From NCBI GenBank assembly GCA_016219875.1, contig JACRJZ010000083.1, positions 1-43,085 of the forward strand: a stretch of DNA of 43,085 nt, given 5' to 3'. The stretch is from Verrucomicrobiota bacterium. GTDB taxonomy: Bacteria > Verrucomicrobiota > Verrucomicrobiia > Limisphaerales > JACRJZ01. The notes beneath the pieces were generated by a model that was not told where the DNA came from, did not search any database, and saw only the letters and a list, made by a program, of their open reading frames with translations. This document shows, in pieces, positions 16,655 to 25,602 of this stretch; position 1 is the first letter of the stretch; every line of letters starts with the position of its first letter. A program made the position numbers and the translations under genes.

Positions 16655-16813
16655 GGGTTGGACTCCGTTGGGTTGTGGTTGGGTTGCGCCGGAAAAGAAA
16701 CGAGTCCCGCCGTCTCCGAGGCCACCGGCGGGGTGCGGGACGCACCCGGTGTTTTTGCGACCGTGGCGATGGAAGCGTTGAAGCACGGTTTGGGTCATGT
16801 CGGCCGCCTTCCG

Positions 16814-17545
16814 TTACTGCGGTGCCCCCGAATAGGGGTACCAGTACACCTCGCGAGGCACGCGCCATTCGAGGCGTGAGTCATTGTCCTCGGCGGTCGT
16901 GCGCCGGTAATCGTTGGTGCGAACCTGGGTCGCATGGCCATCGACAAAGCCCAACTCGGCACGCCTCGAGTGGCGAGCCGGAGTGTACACCCCGGAGGTG
17001 GAGGGGAAATTGTTTTCGCTGTTCTCGGTGAAGGTGACCGTGTCGCTCGGTCGCATCACCTGGGTCCGCTTGAACTGCGCAGGGCCGTTAGGATCCATGC
17101 GGTTGTTGAAACCATACATGAAGTACGGGTTGGCCGGGGTCGGAGTCGCCGGAGGCGGCCGACTGACACTGGGGCAGGAGAAGATGGATTTGCTGCCGGG
17201 AAGCGGAACCATGCTTTGTGCGTAGAGGTCCATCATCTTGGGTTGACTGGCGTACTCCGTACAGACGTTGTACCAAGCCTGCAAGTTGTTGCCCGAATCT
17301 ATCCCGCCCGGGTTGCCCTCGTAAGGAAAGTAATCTTCGTAGTCGTCGCCATACATGTGAAACGCGTACGCCCACTGCTTCACGTTGCTGAGGCACAGGG
17401 TGGCTTTGGCCTTCTCTTTGGCCCGGGCCAGCGCCGGCAACAGCAGCGCCGCCAGGATGGCGATGATGGCGATCACCACCAACAGTTCGATCAAGGTGAA
17501 AGCGTGCCCGTCGCCGTTCGCGCCGAAGTTTTTGGACGTGTTCAC
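16814..17545 (-). CDS. Prepilin-type N-methylation protein (pseudopilin-like)
   Basis: 243 residues from a GTG at 17545. Residues 11-45 are a class III signal: GDGHA, cleavage expected after Ala15, FTLIE with the conserved Glu at +5, then [20 protein letters not shown] as the helical spine. The rest has the pattern of the large Planctomycetes/Verrucomicrobia prepilin family, including a late [14 protein letters not shown] segment (H-X9-DG type). A prepilin peptidase elsewhere would process it for export by a type II secretion or type IV pilus machine, but none is in the window. Genomes of this phylum carry dozens of such genes, often beside secreted Ig-domain proteins as here. An upstream GTG or TTG start is possible, since no strong ribosome-binding site is seen. 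Confidence 0.9.
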   Translation of the reverse strand: MNTSKNFGANGDGHAFTLIELLVVIAIIAILAALLLPALARAKEKAKATLCLSNVKQWAYAFHMYGDDYEDYFPYEGNPGGIDSGNNLQAWYNVCTEYASQPKMMDLYAQSMVPLPGSKSIFSCPSVSRPPPATPTPANPYFMYGFNNRMDPNGPAQFKRTQVMRPSDTVTFTENSENNFPSTSGVYTPARHSRRAELGFVDGHATQVRTNDYRRTTAEDNDSRLEWRVPREVYWYPYSGAPQ

Positions 17546-17698
17546 AATGGTCTCGTTTCCAGAACGGGGGCGAGCTTACCCATCGCCTCCCCGATGCGCA
17601 AGAACGGGTTGTTGACATTCTGGTGACGCTCACGATCCCTCAACAAGGTTGCGCCGGGCCGGCGTCCAACCGATAGTCGGCGGCACGAAAAGCAGTCT

Positions 17699-18829
17699 AT
17701 GAAACAGATCGGAATCAGGTTCGGGATGGCAGGGCTGGGCGCGGCTTGGCTGGCCCTTTCAGCGGCGGCGGCTGGCGAGTGGCCCATGTTCCGCGGCGGA
17801 CCGGCACTGACCGGGGTGGCGGCAGGCGGCTTGGAGGCGAAGCTCGCGTTGCTCTGGAGTTTCAAAACCAAAGAGCCGGTCAAATCCTCCGCCGCCCTCG
17901 TTGGCGGGCGCGTGTTCATCGGATCGGGCGACTACAGTGTGTACGCCGTCGGCCTGGCTGACGGCAAGCAGGCGTGGGCCTTCAAGACGGAAGGCCCGGT
18001 GGAGTCCTCGCCGCTGGTCCTCGATGGGCGCGTCTTCATCGGCTCCACCGACAACGCCCTCTACGCCCTGAATGCCGCGGACGGGAAGCTCCTCTGGAAA
18101 TACGTCACCGGCGAAAAAATCCCCGGCTCGCCGAACTGGGTGAAGTCCCCGAAGGGCGACGCGACGTGGATCCTCGTGGGCAGCTACGACAACAAACTGC
18201 ATTGCGTCGATGCCGCGACCGGCCAGAGCAGCTGGGTCTTCGAGACGGGCAACTACATCAACGGCACGCCCGCGGTGGCCGGCGGTGTGACGGTCTTCGG
18301 CGGCTGCGACGCCATCCTGCACGTCATCACGCTGGCGGACGGCAAGGAAACCAAGCAGATCGAGGGCGGGGCCTACATCGCCGGGTCCGCCGCGCTGGAT
18401 GGCCGCCGCGCCTACTTCGGCCACATGCAGAACGAGTTTTGGTGTGTCGATCTGGACAAGGGCACGAACCAGTGGATCTACAAGGACCGTGGCTTTCCTT
18501 ACTACTCTTCGCCGGCGCTGACGAAGGACCGCGTGATCTTCGGCGGACGCGACAAGCGCCTGCACTGCGCGGAGCGCGAGACGGGGAAGCCGGTCTGGAC
18601 GTTTGCCACGCGCGGCAAGGTGGACAGTTCGCCCGTCGTCTGCGGCGACAAGGTCGTGGTCGGCTCGGAGGATGGGCGGCTCTACGTCGTGTCACTCGCC
18701 GCCGGCAAAGAACTGTGGTCCTACGAAATCGGCCAGCCCATCGAAAGCTCGCCCGCGGTGGCGGACGGGAAGGTGGTCATTGGCTGTGAAGACGGGGCCG
18801 TCTATTGCTTCGGGCCAGAGCGGAAATAG
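17699..18829 (+). CDS. Secreted PQQ-like beta-propeller protein
   Basis: 376 residues from the ATG at 17699. A signal peptide (GMAGLGAAWLALSAAAAG) precedes EWPMFRGGPALTGVA, the same opening pattern as the propeller at 411-1709. Regular blades follow at about 40-residue spacing, each with a D..LYALNAADGKLLWKY-like motif (VYAVGLADGKQAWAF, LHCVDAATGQSSWVF, FWCVDLDKGTNQWIY, LYVVSLAAGKELWSY). The fold is BamB/quinoprotein-like; no cofactor-binding residues can be confirmed. It diverges from the prepilin gene, leaving a 153-bp shared upstream region. The gene is followed directly by the repeat element at 18830-18995. Confidence 0.87.
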   Translation: MKQIGIRFGMAGLGAAWLALSAAAAGEWPMFRGGPALTGVAAGGLEAKLALLWSFKTKEPVKSSAALVGGRVFIGSGDYSVYAVGLADGKQAWAFKTEGPVESSPLVLDGRVFIGSTDNALYALNAADGKLLWKYVTGEKIPGSPNWVKSPKGDATWILVGSYDNKLHCVDAATGQSSWVFETGNYINGTPAVAGGVTVFGGCDAILHVITLADGKETKQIEGGAYIAGSAALDGRRAYFGHMQNEFWCVDLDKGTNQWIYKDRGFPYYSSPALTKDRVIFGGRDKRLHCAERETGKPVWTFATRGKVDSSPVVCGDKVVVGSEDGRLYVVSLAAGKELWSYEIGQPIESSPAVADGKVVIGCEDGAVYCFGPERK

Positions 18830-18995
18830 ACTCAGGACTCCTGATCCCGTGGAAATGGCGTGGCCCGCCCGGTGAGGGCACCGGGCCTACAGGGTCGCGC
18901 GAGAGTGGTAGGCCGGGTCCCCAGACCCGGCGATTGGGGATCAGCAGTATTCCACGCGGCCTCAACTTCAAGGCGTGGGGTCAGGAGTCCTGAGA
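18830..18995. repeat. GC-rich palindromic element with 19-bp terminal inverted repeats (copy 2)
   Basis: Ends ACTCAGGACTCCTGATCCC (18830-18848) and GGGGTCAGGAGTCCTGAGA (18977-18995) are inverted with 17 of 19 matching. Inside are CCCGGTGAGGGCACCGGGCC TAC (18868-18890) and CCGGGTCCCCAGACCCGG (18913-18930), both themselves palindromic and both matched, in the opposite orientation, by the element at 7232-7321. It starts at the base after the propeller stop codon. Confidence 0.9.
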
Positions 18996-19025
18996 CTTCG
19001 AGGCGCCGATGGCCTCGCCAATCAA

Positions 19026-19114
19026 CCCGAATTCCGATGTCGGCTCGGCTTTCGGAGCGCGGCTGAGACAGCCGCGCTCCGTCGGTTCTGGCAGAACCAG
19101 CTTGGGAATTCGGG
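19026..19114. repeat. Nested palindrome next to the TPR gene
   Basis: Outer arms CCCGAATTCC (19026-19035) and GGAATTCGGG (19105-19114) enclose a perfect 13-bp hairpin CGGAGCGCGGCTG-AGA-CAGCCGCGCTCCG (19053-19081). The inner motif GGAGCGCGGCTG also forms the terminal arms of the nested element at 36653-36788. The element ends one base before the stop codon of the TPR gene and could also work as an RNA hairpin at its 3' end. Confidence 0.8.
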
Positions 19115-19115
19115 A

Positions 19116-20489
19116 TCAGATCTCCGAGATTGCCGTTTTCGCCACAGCCCCTCGTCCCTGTCGCATCCGCTCTTGCAGCCGGATCAGGTTGAGTCGCCCC
19201 TGCGCCGCGAAGGCCTGCGGCGTCTGCGGATACTGGCTGATGAGGCGCTCCAGAAGCTTCCGGGCCGCGTCGGCGTCGCCCCGATATTTGAAGTGCCATG
19301 CGGCCAACACGCTCAACCACTCTGCCCGCTTTATCGGCGGCTGATTCGGCAAATCCAGAAGCAACTCGAGTTGTTCGACGGCGAGATCGGGCTTGGCCAA
19401 TTGCTCCGCCAAGAGCTTCGCGAAGTCCTCCCGCGCGGCCACGTCGTTGGGATTCTTCTTGAGCTTCTCCACGCACTGATTGGCCCGGGCCGCGGCGGCT
19501 TCCTGGGTCATTGCCGGCTCGCGCGGCTTCGACGGCGTTTCGATTTCGTCATTCAGCACCGGCAAGCGGAACACCTTGCCGCGGCGTTGTTCGAGCAGTT
19601 GTTCCTTCGAGGCGGGCAGTTGGTTGAGGCGCAGCCGCGCCATCTTGTCGAGGTGCGAGCCGGGAAAACGCCGGCCGATTTCTTCCAGCGCGCGCCTCGC
19701 CGCGACCGGGTCTGCGCCGAGCTTGAGGTGCCAGTCCGCCAACCGGTGCAGCGCGACCGAAACGTCCGAAGGCGTGACGTTCGGCTGCGCGCACACGTCG
19801 CGCACGGTGTCTTCGGCCGCCGGCAAGTCGTCGAAGTGCAGCGCGTACATCTCGGCCAGCATCATCCAGCCGTTGAAGTCGTCCTGGCACTTCTCCAATT
19901 CGCTGATCACCTCCTTCTCGGCTTGGTTCCACTTGCCGAACTTCAGGTTGACGAGGGCGCGCGTGTAGTTCGGCGCCGGCGGCGAATCAGCCAGCGGCGC
20001 AACCATGTTGTGGACCGCCGGCGCCAGCCACACCACCACTGCCAGACCCGTGCCGGGCCAACCAGTCAGCCAGAACGTCACGGTCGCCACCGGGAGCGAC
20101 AGGCAACTCCACCCCAGCAGCGCCGTGAAATTCTCCGCCCGTTGCTCCGTCGTGCCGAGCAGACTCATGACCAGCCAGATCATCGTCATCGCCGCCCACA
20201 ACGAGCCGATGGTCCACAACACCGGCCCAGTCACGTTGAGCAGGACTTCCAGCCAGTTGCCGCCGGACGATTTCGCGGCCTCGATTTCGCCCATCAAAGG
20301 CGGGAAGCGCGAGGAGACGCCAAGGTTCAAGAAGACCCAAACCACGGCCGGGGCCGCCACGCCCTTGGCCATCCAGATGAACAGCCAACGTCGGGCTTGG
20401 GCCGCATTCGCTTCGAAGAGCCGCTGCCAGTAGAAAGCCACCACGGCGACGAAGCCCAGCAGCGCGAACATGCCCGCGCCAAAGCTCAT
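19116..20489 (-). CDS. Membrane protein with TPR-like helical repeats
   Basis: 457 residues. Residues 1-165 hold about five hydrophobic segments (FGAGMFALLGFVAVVAFYW, GVAAPAVVWVFLNLGV, VTGPVLWTIGSLWAAMTMIW, LLGWSCLSLPVATVTFWL, GLAVVVWLAPAVHNMV). From about 175 a chain of helical pairs follows with TPR-like spacing: YTRALVNLKFGKWNQAEKEV, WMMLAEMYALHFDDLPAAED, ALHRLADWHLKLGADPVAAR, and near the end LSVLAAWHFKYRGDADAARK, ISQYPQTPQAFAAQGRLN. The start codon overlaps the stop of the GH106-type gene as ATGA, so the two are translationally coupled. TPR regions mediate protein contacts; a role in handling the exported hydrolase is possible but unproven. Confidence 0.78.
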   Translation of the reverse strand: MSFGAGMFALLGFVAVVAFYWQRLFEANAAQARRWLFIWMAKGVAAPAVVWVFLNLGVSSRFPPLMGEIEAAKSSGGNWLEVLLNVTGPVLWTIGSLWAAMTMIWLVMSLLGTTEQRAENFTALLGWSCLSLPVATVTFWLTGWPGTGLAVVVWLAPAVHNMVAPLADSPPAPNYTRALVNLKFGKWNQAEKEVISELEKCQDDFNGWMMLAEMYALHFDDLPAAEDTVRDVCAQPNVTPSDVSVALHRLADWHLKLGADPVAARRALEEIGRRFPGSHLDKMARLRLNQLPASKEQLLEQRRGKVFRLPVLNDEIETPSKPREPAMTQEAAAARANQCVEKLKKNPNDVAAREDFAKLLAEQLAKPDLAVEQLELLLDLPNQPPIKRAEWLSVLAAWHFKYRGDADAARKLLERLISQYPQTPQAFAAQGRLNLIRLQERMRQGRGAVAKTAISEI

Positions 20490-23400
20490 CGCTGCTGGGC
20501 GACCTGCTTGAGCTGGAACGGCTCAAACAAGCCGTAGCCGACGGTCGAGTAGTCGCTGCCCGGCGGCGGGCCGTTGGGCGGGCCTTTCTGGAACATACTC
20601 GGCCAGGCGCTGCCCAGCGGCTGCTTGCCGTGATGCGGCCCCAGGGTGTTCTTGAGCGTGCCGATGGCGACGACTTCGATCGTGTTCTGGCCGCGCTTGA
20701 GTTGCGTCGTCACGTCGCACTCCCACGGCGGCGCAGCGATGTGGCCAGCCAGCTTGCCGTTCACTGACACCTTGGCCACGCTGCCATACCAAGACGGCAA
20801 GGCGACGACGAACTTGCCGTCCAGCTTGGCCACGTCGAACTGCTGGCGGTACGCCACGCCTTTGCTGAAGAACGGCTGGCCCTGCTCGTTCCACTTGCCG
20901 AGTTGGAGCGGCTGGTCGGGCGCGATGACGAAGCCCTTGGCCGCGGGCCGCAGCGTGAAGTCGCCCAGCACGTAGGCCGGCTCCAGTTCGTGAAAGATCG
21001 TGAAGGGCGACGCCTTGAGCGTGACGACGTTCTCGCCCACGCGAGCAGCCGAACCGAGGGCGATCTTGCCGAAGGCTTTGTCCAGCCACCAGTCGCCTTT
21101 CTTCGCCTTCACGGGCTGGCCGTTGCAGGTGATCGAGTAGAGGTCGGGCCGCTCGATGACGATGGCGAGGTTCTTCGGCGCCGCGCCTTCGAGGGTGAAG
21201 TGGTAGCTCGCGCTGAAGCCGCTGTCCGCGGGAAACTTCTTCGAGATGAGTTCTTCCTTGAACTGCACGGCGCTGTCCCATGGGTTGCGCGCCTCGCCAT
21301 TCTTCTGCCAGGCAAACTGGTTGGCCTGATAGAAATACTGGTTCGTCCGCGTCTCGCCAGCGGCGGTGACATCGACGTAGTCGAGGGTGAGGACGTTGGG
21401 TTCAAGACGGCGGATTTCCATCGTGGAACCTTTTGTTGCATCTGCAACAAAAGGTTGGGTGGTGGCCACGGGCTTGGTCGCTTGCCGGGAGAGGAACAGC
21501 AACAGGCTACCGGAGGGCGGGAGGGTGAAGCTGGCTTTGACGCCTTTGTCGATCGTCTCGAACGAATACGGCTCCGTTGCGCCCGTGAACAGGTTCCATT
21601 GCTCAACGCTCTTCATGTCCGACTCAATCGTGCCGGCGGAGGGCGACTCGATGCTGGTGTTGACGAGGAAGAGAAGCTGGCCGTCGTCGAGGTGGCGGCG
21701 CATGTGAAAGAGAATGCCTTTGTCGCCGGCCTGCCGCTGGAGAGCGAACCTCTCCGGCTCGGTCCATTGACGCAGAACACGCACGGCTTCATCTGGCGGC
21801 ACCGCAAGCCAGCCCTGCAGGGCTGTGCCTTCTGCACCGCGCGACGATTCCGCACCGTCCACGCGGGCCGGCGGATCGCCAAGGCACACGACCGTACCGC
21901 CATTGCGCAGCAGTTCTTCGCCGAGCTGACTCGTCTCGCGATTCACGTTCTCGGTCTTGGGCGGCAGGACGACCGCTTGGTAGCGCCGTTGGCCGACCCG
22001 ACATTCCTTGCCCTCAACCGCCCCCTGCCGGGCAAGCACGTCTTCATCGCCGAGATCGTATTCAATCTGTGCCGCCTCCAGCGCCATGAGCAACTTGAAG
22101 AAGTCGTCCCCAATTTCCTTCAGCTTGGCCGCGTTGCCCTGGTACATCCACGCCGTGGTCGTCGGCTCGATGACGAGCACGCGGTTGACCTGTTCACCCT
22201 GCGAGAGCGCGCATGAGAGCCGCGCCATGTAGCTGGCCATGACGTGATAATCGTTCCACCACGGCTCGTGGTAGCTGAAGCTCTGCGGGTGATCGCGTTT
22301 GCGCGCGCCGCGGAGGGTCACGTAGCTGAGGTGCTCGTCCATGGTATTGATGCCGAGAACCTGCAGCCAGTCGGCGATGCGTTTCATGTCTTCGAAGCGC
22401 AGGTCCCAGCCGCCCGCGCCGTAAAGTTCGACAAGGGTGCGCTTGCGACCAAGCTGATTCGCAATGCTGGAAATCTCGCGGCAGAACCGGACGTTGCCGA
22501 ACTGGGCGTGGGTGTCTTCGCGATACTGGTTCATCAAGCAGTCGATGCCCGGACGTTGCTGCCAGGCGGCCATCGCCATGTTGTCGGGCACGCCGACGCA
22601 GTTGGGCCATTCGTGGTCCCAATAGTGGCCGGTGAACTCCAGATTGTTCTTCGCGCACCACTCGTAGTAGGGCTTGGCCCAGCGCTCGATGAACAGATCG
22701 TTCAGCGTGGAATAGAAGTTGTGGCGGACGCGGCGCCAGTCGCCAACTTCGGCGCTCAGGCTGGCGAGGCTGTCGAGCAAGCTGTAGCCCCAGCGCTTCT
22801 GGAACTGCTGAGGGAGGTCGTCGCACCACGGCAGTCCGCCGGCGGGGCGAATCTCCGGCTCGTCCGTGAAGGCGCCCGGCACGCGCTTGCCGAAGTGTTG
22901 TCCGATCTCGCGCTTGTAAGCTTCCATCGTCACGTCGAGGAACTTCTCTGTGACACCGGGCGTGAGGAGGTTCACGTAGCATCGGTTGCCGTGCCAGGGG
23001 GAATTGGCGGCGCGGCGGATTTCAGCGGAGAGATAGCGCCCAGCAGGAGCTTCACCACGGCGGACAGCCGCGGACACGTTCGACGGGTCAGACTGGTCGG
23101 ACAGCCGATAAACACCGACCGTGTTCGTCTCCCACTTCGGCGCGACCTTGCTCTCCTTGAAGTGCAAGCCCATCCCGCGCGACTCCGGCATCAACTCCGG
23201 CACGAAGCCGCCCGCGAAGCCGCTGGGGTAGGAGTTCTCGTCGTAAATCCAGACGTTCATGTCGAGCCGCTCGGCTTCCTTGAGCGCGACTTTCCAGAGC
23301 CGGAACCAATCGGCGCTCAAGTAAGGCGTCATCAGGCCGGGCCGCGGGTGGACGAAGACTTGTTTGACCTGCTGGCCCGCGAGGTCGCGCATCGTGTCGC

Positions 23401-23578
23401 GGACCTGCTGCTCCGTAAGCATGTCATTCCAGACCCATAGCGGCGCGGTGGCGTATTCGCGTGGCGGCTGGGCGAAGAGTTTCTTCACGGCGGCGGAGTC
23501 GATGGCGTGAACGGGCTGGAACGGAAGCGCCACGAAGCAAGCCATGACGGCAACGCAGGCGAGCGGATTTGATTTCAT
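20486..23578 (-). CDS. Secreted GH106-type glycoside hydrolase (alpha-L-rhamnosidase-like)
   Basis: About 1030 residues from the ATG at 23578 (MKSNPLACVAVMACFVALPF), which begins a signal peptide ending VHA. The mature start, YATAPLWVWNDMLTEQQV, and the segments VKQVFVHPRPGLMTPYLSAD, WIYDENSYPSGFAGG, VPGAFTDEPEIRPAGG, FTGHYWDHEWPN and GINTMDEHLSYVTLRGARKR match the Glyco_hydro_106 family (PF17132), inverting enzymes that remove terminal alpha-L-rhamnose from plant or bacterial polysaccharides. The C-terminal 250 residues are beta-sandwich domains with a sugar-binding-like jelly roll (KRGQNTIEVVAIGTLKNTLG). Substrate specificity is not readable. An in-frame 30-bp perfect palindrome lies at 21427-21456. 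The gene is coupled to the TPR membrane gene and diverges from another secreted protein. Confidence 0.82.
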   Translation of the reverse strand: MKSNPLACVAVMACFVALPFQPVHAIDSAAVKKLFAQPPREYATAPLWVWNDMLTEQQVRDTMRDLAGQQVKQVFVHPRPGLMTPYLSADWFRLWKVALKEAERLDMNVWIYDENSYPSGFAGGFVPELMPESRGMGLHFKESKVAPKWETNTVGVYRLSDQSDPSNVSAAVRRGEAPAGRYLSAEIRRAANSPWHGNRCYVNLLTPGVTEKFLDVTMEAYKREIGQHFGKRVPGAFTDEPEIRPAGGLPWCDDLPQQFQKRWGYSLLDSLASLSAEVGDWRRVRHNFYSTLNDLFIERWAKPYYEWCAKNNLEFTGHYWDHEWPNCVGVPDNMAMAAWQQRPGIDCLMNQYREDTHAQFGNVRFCREISSIANQLGRKRTLVELYGAGGWDLRFEDMKRIADWLQVLGINTMDEHLSYVTLRGARKRDHPQSFSYHEPWWNDYHVMASYMARLSCALSQGEQVNRVLVIEPTTTAWMYQGNAAKLKEIGDDFFKLLMALEAAQIEYDLGDEDVLARQGAVEGKECRVGQRRYQAVVLPPKTENVNRETSQLGEELLRNGGTVVCLGDPPARVDGAESSRGAEGTALQGWLAVPPDEAVRVLRQWTEPERFALQRQAGDKGILFHMRRHLDDGQLLFLVNTSIESPSAGTIESDMKSVEQWNLFTGATEPYSFETIDKGVKASFTLPPSGSLLLFLSRQATKPVATTQPFVADATKGSTMEIRRLEPNVLTLDYVDVTAAGETRTNQYFYQANQFAWQKNGEARNPWDSAVQFKEELISKKFPADSGFSASYHFTLEGAAPKNLAIVIERPDLYSITCNGQPVKAKKGDWWLDKAFGKIALGSAARVGENVVTLKASPFTIFHELEPAYVLGDFTLRPAAKGFVIAPDQPLQLGKWNEQGQPFFSKGVAYRQQFDVAKLDGKFVVALPSWYGSVAKVSVNGKLAGHIAAPPWECDVTTQLKRGQNTIEVVAIGTLKNTLGPHHGKQPLGSAWPSMFQKGPPNGPPPGSDYSTVGYGLFEPFQLKQVAQQR
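21427..21456. repeat. 30-bp perfect palindrome inside the GH106-type gene
   Basis: AACCTTTTGTTGCA-TC-TGCAACAAAAGGTT is a perfect 14-bp inverted repeat with a 2-bp centre, AT-rich in a GC-rich gene. It is translated as TTQPFVADATKGST in a linker between the catalytic part and the C-terminal sandwiches. Composition and symmetry suggest an inserted small element rather than ancestral coding sequence. Confidence 0.8.
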
Positions 23579-23702
23579 GGCGCGGAGCGTAGGCGGATGG
23601 TTCGTCCTTGTCAAAACCGCTGCGGACTACCGCGGGCGGGAGCGTTGGGCTGGGCCATCCGATTCGGGGAAGAAGGGGATGAAGGCGCTCCGTCAAAGCT
23701 CT

Positions 23703-23721
23703 GACCCGCGCATCACGGGTC
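23703..23721. promoter_or_regulatory. Inverted repeat in a divergent promoter region
   Basis: GACCCG-CGCATCA-CGGGTC lies in the 250-bp space between the divergent GH106-type gene and the secreted protein at 23829. It may be an operator or a small hairpin; the symmetry is short and the function is unknown. Confidence 0.25.
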
Positions 23722-23828
23722 GGCCTCCACCCATTCCTGAATGAATCCGATGGCTCCGCTTCCAGGTTCACCGCAGCCGCGTCGGAGGAGTGGCGATCGT
23801 GACGAGCCTTTGCTACCATCGCCCTCGC

Positions 23829-25547
23829 ATGAAACTCGGAAACACACTTCGCCTGGGCCTGGTCTTGCCATCTCTCCTCTCGGTCCATTGGCTTTGGGGT
23901 TTATCCACTCTCGGCGCCGAGCCGGGCACGCGCGCTCGTTATCTTTTGCTGACAGCCCAGCCGAACACGCCCCCGCCCGCCGTGGCCGTGGATTTCATCA
24001 CCGGGCCGATGGAGAAACTGAACGGCGCGACCTGGCATTGGTGGCAGTTGGAATTGCGCAGTGCCGCCGCTCAGAGCAACGCGCCGCTCTGCGTCGTCCG
24101 CGGCCTCACATCCGCCGATCCGCTGGCAGGCCGTGCCGGGAAATTGGAGTTCGCGCGCTACCTTCTGCGCCTCCCGGACCTCGGCGAGACGCTCGACTAT
24201 CGGGATCGGCATAGCGGGCGCGCGCTGCTGCCTGGTTGGAAGAATTTTGAACAACTCTTCGTGCCGCGCCCAGCGGAGTCCAGCCAAGTCCAACGCGGCG
24301 TGCCGGAAACGTGCGAGTTCCTCGGCCACGTGCTCACGTTGATTCACGTCGGTTCGAACGAAGTCTGGAAGCCGTGGACCGACGCGAAAACGCTCGTGCT
24401 CGACCGCGAGTTGCTCGTCGGCACTGGACGGCCCTTCAAGGACAAAGAGGGCCGTCGCCTTCCGCAGCAGCCGCAGCGGACGGACTACACCTACGTCCCG
24501 TTCGAGCCGGCGGACTACCGGGTGATGATCGACGCGGGCCTGAACCTCTTCGTCGTGAAGCCGGACCAGGAGCCGTGGGTGAGGACGGAGCCGGTGTTCT
24601 ATTTGCGCGGCGCGGGCGGCCAGCCGTCGCTGCGCTACCCGGCGGACCTTTACCGCGCGAACTACCTCGGCCCGGTGATGTTCATGGACGAGCCGAGCAT
24701 CCTCATGGTCGGCGACAAACTGATCCACAACACGCTCCGCTATTTCTCCGATGCCGCGGCGCTAATCGAGACACGCACGCGGCACACTTACTTGGGCGAG
24801 GGCAGCTACGGAGCGTTTGCGTTGGAGAAGGCGCTGCGCGGCCAGGGCGCGAACTTTGGCGACATGCGGCTCATGCAGTGGGACTATCCCTCGTGGGAAA
24901 CGCTCTACGACACGACGTTTTACCAGATGAAAGGCGGCGGCAACGGACTCGTCCACGAAGGCCGCTATCAACTCGCGGACTTCGACAAAGCGGTCGAGCG
25001 CTTCACCGGCCAGCCGCGCCGCCACACCGCGCGCGAGATGCTGCAATACCACTACGCGTTCCTCCGCGGCGGCACGCGGCCCTTCGGCAAGTTCTGGGGC
25101 ACGGCCATCTACGGCCAGTGCGACACGAACCTCGCGCCCGAAGCCGTGACGCTGGCCTATGACTTGGGCGCGCGTTACGTGTGGTTCTGGACTTCCGACC
25201 ATGACCACCATGTTCCCTGGCCGGAGCAACTCGCCTTGGCCCGCACCCTCCAACGCCACACCGCGGCGCACCCGCGCCCTTCCGTCTTTGGCCCGCCGCC
25301 CGTGCTCGACACCGCCATCGTCATCCCGAACGGCTATTTCCTCTCGCTCGACAATCTCTGGTGGGTGCGGGTGTTGGACAAGGAAGGGAAGAACGAAGCG
25401 TCACAGAACTACCGCCGCCTGATGCAGCGCGCCCTCCGCGCCGTCCACGAATGCTTCGACCGCCAGGAGAACTTCGACATAACGGTGGACGACGGGCGCG
25501 AGATCACGGGCTATCGGCGAGTCGTGCGGGTGCGGGATGGGGAATAG
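23829..25547 (+). CDS. Secreted protein of unknown function
   Basis: 572 residues from the ATG at 23829 (MKLGNTLRLGLVLPSLLSVH), which starts a signal peptide; an earlier in-frame ATG at 23790 would bury it. I do not recognise the family. The body is rich in aromatic residues, with segments such as VDFITGPMEKLNGATWHWWQ, YLGPVMFMDEPSILMVGD, RLMQWDYPSWETLYDTTFYQ, FGKFWGTAIYGQCDTNL and ARYVWFWTSDHDHHVPWPEQ. Paired acidic and aromatic residues at strand-like ends suggest a TIM-barrel glycoside-hydrolase-like fold, but no family signature can be confirmed. It is divergent from the GH106-type hydrolase, so both may serve polysaccharide breakdown at the surface or in the periplasm. It ends 55 bp before the restriction-modification gene. 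Confidence 0.7.
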   Translation: MKLGNTLRLGLVLPSLLSVHWLWGLSTLGAEPGTRARYLLLTAQPNTPPPAVAVDFITGPMEKLNGATWHWWQLELRSAAAQSNAPLCVVRGLTSADPLAGRAGKLEFARYLLRLPDLGETLDYRDRHSGRALLPGWKNFEQLFVPRPAESSQVQRGVPETCEFLGHVLTLIHVGSNEVWKPWTDAKTLVLDRELLVGTGRPFKDKEGRRLPQQPQRTDYTYVPFEPADYRVMIDAGLNLFVVKPDQEPWVRTEPVFYLRGAGGQPSLRYPADLYRANYLGPVMFMDEPSILMVGDKLIHNTLRYFSDAAALIETRTRHTYLGEGSYGAFALEKALRGQGANFGDMRLMQWDYPSWETLYDTTFYQMKGGGNGLVHEGRYQLADFDKAVERFTGQPRRHTAREMLQYHYAFLRGGTRPFGKFWGTAIYGQCDTNLAPEAVTLAYDLGARYVWFWTSDHDHHVPWPEQLALARTLQRHTAAHPRPSVFGPPPVLDTAIVIPNGYFLSLDNLWWVRVLDKEGKNEASQNYRRLMQRALRAVHECFDRQENFDITVDDGREITGYRRVVRVRDGE

Positions 25548-25602
25548 CGACGGACCCGAATAAATCTTGGCAGCCTCCGCCCTCGCCGCCTAAATAGCCG
25601 CG

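Noticed and set aside
16731..16760. GGGTGCG-GGA-CGCACCC hairpin followed by GTTTTT as a terminator
   Set aside because: The T-run is on the plus strand, where no gene ends; for the flanking minus-strand genes the orientation is wrong.
17612..17640. TTGACA at 17612 as a promoter -35 box for the second propeller
   Set aside because: No acceptable -10 element follows at 16-18 bp (ATCCCT), so only half a promoter is visible.
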